NCBI GenBank assembly: GCA_041661865.1
Contig: JBAZTO010000031.1
Span: 1 to 48,791, forward strand
DNA length: 48,791 nt
Direction of reading: 5' to 3'
DNA from: JBAZTO01 sp041661865
GTDB taxonomy: Bacteria; Planctomycetota; Phycisphaerae; SM23-33
In this document: piece after piece, positions 37,380 through 43,960 of the stretch
Position numbering within the stretch: position 1 is the stretch's first letter
How the letters are laid out: every line of letters starts with the position of its first letter
Position numbers and translations under genes: made by a program
The notes under the pieces: generated by a model
The model's input: the letters and a program-made list of their open reading frames with translations, nothing else
Told to the model about the DNA's origin: nothing
The model's database searches: none

Positions 37380-40157
37380 ATGCGACCTGCCCTCTCGCCA
37401 CATGATTTCGTCGACAAATGGCGTCGCTCCACCTTGAAGGAAAGCGCGGCCTACCAGGAGCACTTCGGCGACCTCTGCCGGCTGGTGGGCCACGCGACGC
37501 CGGCCGAGCACGACCCAACCGGCGCAAGCTTTACCTTTCAGAAGGGCGTCACCAAGGAAGGTGGAGAGCAGGGATTCGCCGACGTCTGGTACCGCAACCA
37601 CTTTGCCTGGGAATACAAGGGCCCTCACGGCAACCTGGACCGGGCCTACCAGCAGCTCCTGCAATACCGCGAGGCCCTCGAAAACCCGCCGCTCCTGATC
37701 GTCTCGGACATGGAGATAATCAGGATCCATTCCAACTTTACGGACTCGGTCAAGCGGGTGGTCACAATTACCCTGGACGACCTGCTGCGGCCCGAAGGGC
37801 TGAATTTTCTCCATGACGTCTTTTTCAATCCTTATGCGTTCAAGTCGCCCCTGACCACCGAGCAGGCAACAGTGGCCGCTGCGGCCCAGTTCGGCCGGAT
37901 CGCCGAGCTGCGGCGTAAGTACGGGGACGACCCGCGGCAGATCGCCCACTTCCTGATCCGCCTGCTCTTCTGCCTCTTTGCCGAGGATATCGGCCTCTTG
38001 CCGAAACGCCTCTTTAGCGAGCTGATCCGGCGGACGCGCTACAACCCCATCGCTTTTGCAGCCCAGCTGCAGCCGCTCTTTGCGGCGATGGCGACCGGTG
38101 GGTACTTTGGCCTCGACGAGATCCGCAACTTTGACGGGCGCCTCTTCGATAGCAACCTGGTGCTCCCGTTGGACAGCGACAGCCTGGATCTCCTGGCCGG
38201 CGTCAGCGAGTTGGATTGGAGCAGCATCGAGCCGTCCGTATTCGGCACGCTGTTCGAACGCAGCCTGGACCCGGCCAAGCGCGCGCAGCTGGGGGCTCAC
38301 TATACGAGCAAAGACGATATCCTGTTGATCGTCGAGCCGGTGCTGATGGCCCCCTTGCGCCGGCGCTGGGCCGAGGTAAAGCAGCAGGCGCTGGAACTGG
38401 CGGCCAGGCGCGACGAGGTCAAGGGAGCTCAAAGGACCAAGCTGCAAGGCCAGATCCAGGCACTGCTTATCGGCTTTGCCGGGGAGATCGCCGGCATTCG
38501 CGTCCTGGATGCGGCCGGCGGGAGCGGCAACTTCCTGTACGTCGCCTTGAAGCTGCTCCTGGACCTGGAGAAGGAGGTCGGGACGTTCGCGGTCGGCCTG
38601 GGGCTCACGCGGCTCATCCCCACCGTCTCGCCGGAGCAGCTGTATGGGATCGAGGTCAACGAGTACGCCTACGAGCTGGCCCAGGCGACGATCTGGATCG
38701 GGTATTTGCAGTGGTTTTCAGAGAATGGGTACGGGATCCGGCCTGGGCCAATCTTGAAACCGCTGAACAACATCCGGCGCATGGACGCCATCCTGGCCTA
38801 CGATGATCAGGGCCGGCCGGTCGAGCCGGAGTGGCCGGAGACGGACGTGATTATCGGCAATCCGCCGTTTTTGGGGGGAAACAAGATCAGGCAAGAGATG
38901 GGGGACAAGTACGTGGAGGACCTCTTTGCCCTGTACAAGGACCGCGTGCCCGCCTTTGCCGACCTGGTCTGTTACTGGTTTGAAAAGGCGCGGGCGCAGA
39001 TTGAACAAGGGAAAGCAAGCCGAGCGGGACTGCTGGCGACAAACTCGATCCGCGGGGGAGTAAACCGGAAGGTCTTGGAGCGCATCAAGGAGACCGGCGA
39101 CATTTTCTGGGCTCAATCGGATCGCGACTGGGTATTGGAGGGTGCGGCAGTCAATGTCTCGATGGTGGGATTCGACGCTGGCTTAGAGAAAACGCGCACT
39201 CTCGATGGCAGAACGGTGATTCAGATCAATGCCGATCTGACCGCAGGTATGGATTTGACGCAGGCCCAACCACTGCCAGAGAATCTGTTGATATGCTTTA
39301 TTGGTGCTAAGAAAGCTGGGGCCTTCGACATTGACGCGGCTTTTGCCCAGAGTCTGCTGCTAGCCTCGCTTAACCCAAACGGCCGGCCCAATTCGGACGT
39401 TGTGCTCCCTTGGCTGAATGGCAAGGCCATTGTCGGCCGGGAGCCCCAGCGTTGGATTATCTACTTCAGCGAGATGGGGCAGGAAGAAGCGTCGCTGTAC
39501 GAAAACCCCTTTGAGTATGTTCGGAGAGAGATCTTTCCAGAGCGGCAGTTCAACAATGAGGAACGCGCCCGTATAAAGTGGTGGCAGCATCGCCGCCCGG
39601 CCGTCGATATGCGAGGAGCTGTATCCAAACTCAAGCGTTACATAGCCACTCCGCGCATCTCCAAATACCGCATTTTCACATGGGTGCCTCCAGAGACTCT
39701 GCCTGACGACGGCATCTATGTCTTTGCCCGCGCCGACGACTACTTTTTCGGTGTGCTGCATTCACGCCCGCACGAGCTGTGGGCACTACGGCAGGGCACG
39801 TCGCTGGAGGACCGCCCGCGCTACACTCCCACCACTACCTTCGAGACCTTCCCCTTCCCCTGGCCTCCCGGCCAGGAGTCCTTCGACGACCCGCGCGTGC
39901 AGGCCATTGCCCAGGCGGCGAAAGAGTTGGTCGAGAAGCGCGACGCCTGGCTCAACCCGCCGGATGCCAGCCCAGAGGTGCTCAAAGAGCGCACCTTGAC
40001 CAACCTGTACAACCAGCGCCCAACCTGGCTGCAACTGGCCCACCAGAAGCTCGACGAGGCGGTGCTGGATGCCTACGGCTGGCCGCACGAGCTGAGCGAC
40101 GAGGAAATATTGGAGCGGCTGCTGGCATTGAACTTGGAGAGGGCGGGAGCGAAGTAG
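37380..40157 (+). CDS. MmeI-like (type IIL) restriction-modification enzyme
   Basis: A 925-residue single-chain enzyme; MmeI itself has 919. The N-terminal nuclease motif is intact: Asp68, nine residues, Glu78-Tyr-Lys80 (FADVWYRNHFAWEYK), matching D-x9-ExK of MmeI. A helical spacer follows (about 155-300). The methyltransferase has motif X GAHYTSKDDI (305-314), motif I VLDAAGGSGNF (375-385), and motif IV GNPPF (493-497), which indicates N6-adenine methylation. Residues about 600-800 are the target-recognition domain, then a helical C-terminus. It should methylate one strand of its site and cut unmodified DNA at a distance, so the lysogen could resist other phages. AAAGGA before the ATG. Confidence 0.88.
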   Translation: MRPALSPHDFVDKWRRSTLKESAAYQEHFGDLCRLVGHATPAEHDPTGASFTFQKGVTKEGGEQGFADVWYRNHFAWEYKGPHGNLDRAYQQLLQYREALENPPLLIVSDMEIIRIHSNFTDSVKRVVTITLDDLLRPEGLNFLHDVFFNPYAFKSPLTTEQATVAAAAQFGRIAELRRKYGDDPRQIAHFLIRLLFCLFAEDIGLLPKRLFSELIRRTRYNPIAFAAQLQPLFAAMATGGYFGLDEIRNFDGRLFDSNLVLPLDSDSLDLLAGVSELDWSSIEPSVFGTLFERSLDPAKRAQLGAHYTSKDDILLIVEPVLMAPLRRRWAEVKQQALELAARRDEVKGAQRTKLQGQIQALLIGFAGEIAGIRVLDAAGGSGNFLYVALKLLLDLEKEVGTFAVGLGLTRLIPTVSPEQLYGIEVNEYAYELAQATIWIGYLQWFSENGYGIRPGPILKPLNNIRRMDAILAYDDQGRPVEPEWPETDVIIGNPPFLGGNKIRQEMGDKYVEDLFALYKDRVPAFADLVCYWFEKARAQIEQGKASRAGLLATNSIRGGVNRKVLERIKETGDIFWAQSDRDWVLEGAAVNVSMVGFDAGLEKTRTLDGRTVIQINADLTAGMDLTQAQPLPENLLICFIGAKKAGAFDIDAAFAQSLLLASLNPNGRPNSDVVLPWLNGKAIVGREPQRWIIYFSEMGQEEASLYENPFEYVRREIFPERQFNNEERARIKWWQHRRPAVDMRGAVSKLKRYIATPRISKYRIFTWVPPETLPDDGIYVFARADDYFFGVLHSRPHELWALRQGTSLEDRPRYTPTTTFETFPFPWPPGQESFDDPRVQAIAQAAKELVEKRDAWLNPPDASPEVLKERTLTNLYNQRPTWLQLAHQKLDEAVLDAYGWPHELSDEEILERLLALNLERAGAK

Positions 40158-40235
40158 CGGCGCGGCGGGTGAAAGAGGAGGGAAAGCAGATGGGGCTGTA
40201 GCGTTGCTAGAGTTGGGAAACCAATTGTAATAAAC

Positions 40236-40251
40236 TGTTTGCGCGCAAACA
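40236..40251. promoter_or_regulatory. Dispersed 16-bp palindrome, copy 5
   Basis: TGTTTGCGCGCAAACA, perfect, in the gap after the MmeI-like gene and 29 bases before the -35 of the next promoter. A protein bound here could influence late control. Confidence 0.8.
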
Positions 40252-40279
40252 CCCTACTACCTCCTTCCGTTTTCCGTAG

Positions 40280-40308
40280 TTGCACACGCGTTCTAACGCT
40301 GATATAAT
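40280..40308 (+). promoter_or_regulatory. Promoter before the small regulator-like gene
   Basis: TTGCAC (40280-40285), 17 bases, TATAAT (40303-40308). Transcription should start near 40315, inside the left arm of the hairpin below. Confidence 0.8.
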
Positions 40309-40312
40309 GCTT

Positions 40313-40350
40313 ACGACCTCGGCAGGCCACGTGGCGAGGTCGTTTGTTTT
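40313..40350 (+). promoter_or_regulatory. 5' hairpin that covers the ribosome binding site
   Basis: ACGACCTCG (40313-40321) pairs perfectly with CGAGGTCGT (40335-40343), followed by TTGTTTT. The 3' arm contains GAGGT, the only ribosome site for the TTG at 40349. The hairpin could block translation or act as an attenuator. Its loop holds CCACGTGG, a further palindrome. Confidence 0.6.
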
Positions 40351-40555
40351 GAGAAAAGAAGAGAAAAAGCTGTCGCAGCGGGAAGAAGACATCATCGACG
40401 CGTTGCGTGGCATCCAGTGGGGCGAGCTGCGCATCGTCGTGGAGAATAATACACCCCGGCGTATTTTCGTGCAGCACAGCATCAACCTTAAAAGTGAAGG
40501 CGTTGACATAGTCGCACAAACATGCTATACTGAGCTTGTTAGAAAAATCGAATAA
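40349..40555 (+). CDS. Small DUF2292-like protein at the antiterminator position
   Basis: A 68-residue protein, start taken as TTG 40349 because GAGGT lies 8 bases upstream and the ATG at 40307 lies before the predicted transcript start. REEDIIDALRGIQWGELRIVVENNTPRRIFVQHSINL fits the DUF2292 pattern (a helix, then a strand pair with WG-x-x-x-I-V). DUF2292 has no known function. The gene sits directly before the late promoter and terminator, where lambda-like phages encode Q, so a late-control role is possible. Confidence 0.6.
   Translation: MRKEEKKLSQREEDIIDALRGIQWGELRIVVENNTPRRIFVQHSINLKSEGVDIVAQTCYTELVRKIE
40503..40531 (+). promoter_or_regulatory. Late promoter (consensus with extended -10)
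   Basis: TTGACA (40503-40508), 17 bases, TATACT (40526-40531), with TG one base before the -10. It is the strongest promoter in the window by match. It lies within the end of the small upstream gene and points to lysis, packaging and structural genes. Confidence 0.88.
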
Positions 40556-40609
40556 CACCTACCGAGCTGAAGCCGGGGAAACACCTTTCGAGGTGGCCCC
40601 GGTTTTTTT
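40538..40609 (+). ncRNA. Predicted short terminated leader RNA
   Basis: The expected product between the late promoter and its terminator, about 72 nt. In lambda the equivalent 6S RNA has no known separate role and only marks Q control. An independent regulatory role cannot be excluded. Confidence 0.5.
40573..40609 (+). terminator. Intrinsic terminator about 70 nt after the late promoter
   Basis: CCGGGG (40573-40578) pairs with CCCCGG (40597-40602), CACCT and AGGTG pair inside around a TTCG loop, and seven T residues follow (40603-40609). A transcript from the late promoter would end here unless an antiterminator acts. Confidence 0.9.
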
Positions 40610-40627
40610 GCGTTTCAGGAGCTGACT

Positions 40628-40903
40628 GTGGAAGCCTTTACTACTCCGCAACTGGTCATGTGGATGGGCGTTAACTTTGGATTCGCGGCGGTCGTTGCCG
40701 GGGTGTTGTTGGCCCAGAATGCTCGCCGGGAAAAGGAGGGGGCGTCCCGAGATCAGCGGCGCGAGGAACAGTGGACCTCTTTGACCGCGCAGTGGCTAAC
40801 CCAGCTGGCCGACATCATTAAAAGCAATACGATGGCGATGACGGAACTGAAGAGCGTCATCGCCGCGATGTGTGATCGGATGGATCGCCTGGAGAAAAAG
40901 TAG
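40628..40903 (+). CDS. Small membrane protein with coiled coil; possible lysis protein
   Basis: A 91-residue protein starting at GTG with AGGAG upstream. One membrane helix at about residues 13-30 (MGVNFGFAAVVAGVLLAQ), a basic region, and a C-terminal amphipathic helix. First gene after the late terminator and just before a holin-like gene. XhlA-type lysis accessories have the reverse order, so the exact type is unclear. Confidence 0.6.
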   Translation: MEAFTTPQLVMWMGVNFGFAAVVAGVLLAQNARREKEGASRDQRREEQWTSLTAQWLTQLADIIKSNTMAMTELKSVIAAMCDRMDRLEKK

Positions 40904-40913
40904 GAGGAGTCCC

Positions 40914-41339
40914 ATGGGTAGAAAATCCGTTTCGCTCGCTCTCGTCGCTGTGCTCGTCGCTCTGCTCGTGCTCGCTATCCCCCGCCTGGCCTGTGCTGCT
41001 GCGCCGGCCGGCGAGCCGCCTTCCGGCTTCTGTGAGTTTCTCAGCCAGGGCTGGAATGAGGCCGGCATTGGCGCGGGTCTGGCTGCCCTGGTGGCGATTA
41101 TCCTCGAGTACCTTCCAGGTTTCGGCGACTGGCCGGCCAAGAAAAAGCAGCTCGTCTACCTGGCCATCTGTCTCGGGATTGGCTTTGGATCCTGGGGGGC
41201 GGCCCTCCTGGCCGGGTGCGTCGGGCTGCCGGATTGGTGGACCGTCTTGGTCGCGGCCTGGCAGGCGTTCCGCAACGGAGTTGTCGCCTTTGGCGCGGGG
41301 ACGGTGGTCCATGCCCTCCACGCGGCCCTGAAAGGCTAG
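40914..41339 (+). CDS. Putative holin
   Basis: A 141-residue protein with GGAGGAG before the ATG. Three hydrophobic helices: an N-terminal signal-like one (VSLALVAVLVALLVLAIP), AGIGAGLAALVAIILEYL, and LVYLAICLGIGFGSWGAALLAG, followed by a fourth possible span. Size and place before the endolysin fit a holin that opens the membrane at lysis. No specific holin family recognised. Confidence 0.65.
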   Translation: MGRKSVSLALVAVLVALLVLAIPRLACAAAPAGEPPSGFCEFLSQGWNEAGIGAGLAALVAIILEYLPGFGDWPAKKKQLVYLAICLGIGFGSWGAALLAGCVGLPDWWTVLVAAWQAFRNGVVAFGAGTVVHALHAALKG

Positions 41340-41350
41340 AGGTCATCGCG

Positions 41351-42025
41351 ATGCGTGTCGACGTCGCTCCGCGAATGAGCCGCGAGGGTTTCGCCCAGGT
41401 CCTGCAGCGGGTCAAGAGCCCGGCCGCGATCGCTGCCGGCGGCTGCTATGACGCCATTGCCCGCCGCGGCGCGGATCCGGCCACGGGACTGGGCTTCTAT
41501 CAGCACGAGTCCACCTATGGCACCAAGGGCCGGGCCCGGCGCACCCACGGCTGGGGCAACCAGAAGATAGGCTCAGGGTGGGCCCTACGCGAGGGCTACG
41601 CCGACGACGTCGACGAGAAAGGCTTTCTTGTCTTTCGTCCGCGGCCGGGCGAGGTCGAGGGCGGCGAGTGGATCCGCTCGGCGGAGTGCTGGGCCGTGTT
41701 GGTGATGGACAAGTACAGCGTCAAGGAGATCGAGCAGATCACGCCGTTTTACGCGCCGGCGGGCCCGCCCGACTTCAACCAGCCGACCCGCTACGCCTCC
41801 GCCGTGATCGAGGCGGTGACGGAGTGGGCCAAGCTCTACCCGGCCGAAGACGAGGTGACCCGGCTGCGCCGGGAGATCGCCGAGCTGGAGGCGCAGCTGA
41901 AGGCACGTTGGGCGCGGCTGATTGAGCTGGTACCGTCCGAAGCGCGCACGCTCCCGCCGAGCGGCGATGTTCGGGAGACGGTGACGAATCCTATCCTGTG
42001 GGCAGGCCCGGCGGGGCACGCGTAG
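41351..42025 (+). CDS. Endolysin (glucosaminidase/lysozyme-like)
   Basis: A 224-residue protein directly after the holin-like gene. The N-terminal domain has GLGFYQHESTYGTKG, the catalytic-Glu segment (Glu53) of lysozyme-fold glucosaminidases, then THGWGNQ. It should cut cell-wall glycan strands at lysis. Residues 160-190 form a coiled coil (EDEVTRLRREIAELEAQLKARW), and the C-terminus is short and Pro-rich. No signal peptide, so it depends on the holin. AGAGG before the ATG. Confidence 0.75.
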   Translation: MRVDVAPRMSREGFAQVLQRVKSPAAIAAGGCYDAIARRGADPATGLGFYQHESTYGTKGRARRTHGWGNQKIGSGWALREGYADDVDEKGFLVFRPRPGEVEGGEWIRSAECWAVLVMDKYSVKEIEQITPFYAPAGPPDFNQPTRYASAVIEAVTEWAKLYPAEDEVTRLRREIAELEAQLKARWARLIELVPSEARTLPPSGDVRETVTNPILWAGPAGHA

Positions 42026-42035
42026 GAGCTTCAAT

Positions 42036-42593
42036 GTGGACGAGCAGCGCAAGGTCTGGGAGCAAATGCCAGGAGAGTCGGGCCGCTGGTACGCGCGGTT
42101 TACGCGGTATCGCGAGATGGGCCCAGATCGCTCCCTGCTCGCCGCCGTCAATGAGATGCGGGACCAGAAAGGTCAAAAAAGGTCATGCAACACACCGGGG
42201 GCCTGGCGCAGAATTTCCTTTGAGTATCAGTGGAAGGTGCGCGCCGAGGCCTGGGACGAGTTCGAACGCCAGCGCAAGGAACTGCAGGCCAAACAGGACA
42301 TGCAGGAGGCCCGGCAGAAGCTGGCGGCCGCGGCGAGCAAGGCGGTCGACGTGCTCGCCGGGCAGCTGGGCGACGGGGGGGCCGGCGTGCAGAAGGCGGC
42401 CGCCGACGACATCCTGGACCGGGCCGGAATTGTAACCGTGGAGAAGATGGACGTGACGACCGGCGGGGAAGCCTTGCATGAGCCACGACTTAGCGACGCT
42501 GAACGAGCACTGGCCCTGGCCGGCATCCTTGAGCGGCTACGAGGCGATGCTGGTCGACGCGGTCCTGCAGGGGACGATCAACCCGGGTCGTAA
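42036..42593 (+). CDS. Terminase small subunit-like protein
   Basis: A 185-residue protein starting at GTG with AGGAG 8 bases upstream. N-terminal half (ESGRWYARFTRYREMGPDRSLLAAVNE, SFEYQWKVRAEAWDEFERQ) is typical of phage small terminase subunits: a helix-turn-helix-like start and a WxxR...RAEAWDE motif. It should bind packaging sites. It overlaps the large subunit by 116 bases, an unusually long overlap. Confidence 0.75.
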   Translation: MDEQRKVWEQMPGESGRWYARFTRYREMGPDRSLLAAVNEMRDQKGQKRSCNTPGAWRRISFEYQWKVRAEAWDEFERQRKELQAKQDMQEARQKLAAAASKAVDVLAGQLGDGGAGVQKAAADDILDRAGIVTVEKMDVTTGGEALHEPRLSDAERALALAGILERLRGDAGRRGPAGDDQPGS

Positions 42594-43953
42594 GTTTGCG
42601 CCCAGGGGCGGCGCTGCCCGCGCCCTGGTTGGCACCTTACCAGAAGAATTGATCGCGGGCCCGGCCGGAACGGGCAAGAGTCGGGCGTGCCTGGAAAAGG
42701 TCCACTTCCTGGCCAACCACTACCCGGGGATGCGCGCCCTGATCGTGCGCAAGACCCGGGAGTCCCTGACCGAGTCGGCGCTGCTCACCTACGAGCGCGA
42801 CGTCCTGGGGACCGAGCACCCGCTTTGCCAGGGGCCCAACCGCCAGAACCGGCACTCTTACCGGTATCCCAACGGCTCGGAGGTGATCGTCGCCGGCCTC
42901 AAGACCTCGGGGCGCGACACGACCGAAAAGGTCATGTCGACCGAGTACGACTTTGTGTATGCCCAGGAGGCCATCGAGCTAACGATCGACGAGATCGAGC
43001 GCTTGACGACCAGGTTGCGCGGTGGGATCGTGCCGTTCCAGCAACTGCTGATGGACTGCAACCCGTCCTCGGCGACCCACCCGCTCAAGCGCCGCTGCGA
43101 CGCCGGGATCACCTTCCTGACCGAGAGCCGGCACGAGGACAACCCGAAACTCTGGGATGCCGAGCGGAGCTGCTGGACGCCCTTCGGCGAGCAGTACATC
43201 GCCAAGCTCGACCGCTTGACCGGGGTGCGCTTGCAGCGTCTGCGCTTTGGCCGGTGGGTCCAGGCCGAGGGGGTGATCTACGAAGACTGGAACGAGGCCG
43301 TGCACCTGGTCGACCGCTTCGAGATCCCGCTCGGCTGGCGCCGCTTTCGCGTCGTCGACTTTGGCTACACGAATCCGTTCGTGTGCCAGTGGTGGGCGGT
43401 CGACGACGACGGCCGGCTCTGGCGCTACCGGGAGCTTTACCACACGCAGCGGACGGTGCGGGCCCACTGCGAGCAGATCAAGCGGCTCGAGCGCTGGTAC
43501 CTGACCAATGAGGACGGCGACTACGTCGACGAGAAAGGAACCGTCGTCGACGAGGCCCACCGGGTGATGAGCCCCGAGCGCGAGCGCATCGAGGTCGCCG
43601 TCTGCGATCACGACGCCGAGGACCGGGCCACGTTGGATGAAAACGGCCTGGGGGTAATGCCGGCGGACAAGCGCGTATCGGTGGGGATCCAGAAGGTGCA
43701 GGAGCGGCTGCAGCCGGCCGGGGATGGCAAACCGCGGCTCTTTTACTTACGGGACAGCCTGGTCGAGGTCGACCGGGATCTGGACGATAAACGGCTGCCG
43801 CTTTGCACGGAGCAGGAATACGATGGGTACATCTGGGCCAACAAGAGCACCAAGGAAGAACCGGTCAAGGAAAACGACCACGGCATGGACACGACCCGCT
43901 ACGCCGTGATGTACCAGGACGGCGGGGTCACCTGGAACGTAACGACCTGCTGA
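42478..43953 (+). CDS. Terminase large subunit
   Basis: A 491-residue packaging motor. The ATPase has Walker A GPAGTGKS (61-68), and Walker B YDFVYAQEA (157-165). The nuclease domain begins with the RVVDFGYTNPF motif (Asp294) and continues with the VAVCDHDAED acidic motif near 373. Length is usual for the family. It cuts concatemers and pumps DNA through the portal. No cos site is evident. Confidence 0.93.
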   Translation: MSHDLATLNEHWPWPASLSGYEAMLVDAVLQGTINPGRKFAPRGGAARALVGTLPEELIAGPAGTGKSRACLEKVHFLANHYPGMRALIVRKTRESLTESALLTYERDVLGTEHPLCQGPNRQNRHSYRYPNGSEVIVAGLKTSGRDTTEKVMSTEYDFVYAQEAIELTIDEIERLTTRLRGGIVPFQQLLMDCNPSSATHPLKRRCDAGITFLTESRHEDNPKLWDAERSCWTPFGEQYIAKLDRLTGVRLQRLRFGRWVQAEGVIYEDWNEAVHLVDRFEIPLGWRRFRVVDFGYTNPFVCQWWAVDDDGRLWRYRELYHTQRTVRAHCEQIKRLERWYLTNEDGDYVDEKGTVVDEAHRVMSPERERIEVAVCDHDAEDRATLDENGLGVMPADKRVSVGIQKVQERLQPAGDGKPRLFYLRDSLVEVDRDLDDKRLPLCTEQEYDGYIWANKSTKEEPVKENDHGMDTTRYAVMYQDGGVTWNVTTC

Positions 43954-43960
43954 GGGCGCT

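Noticed and set aside
36636..38447. 603-codon open frame on the minus strand
   Set aside because: It runs across two convincing plus-strand genes and has no ribosome site or family motif.
40190..40201. Three-codon mini-frame with a ribosome site (ATG GGG CTG TAG)
   Set aside because: GAGGAGGG precedes it, but it is too short to support as a gene; it is probably chance in purine-rich DNA.
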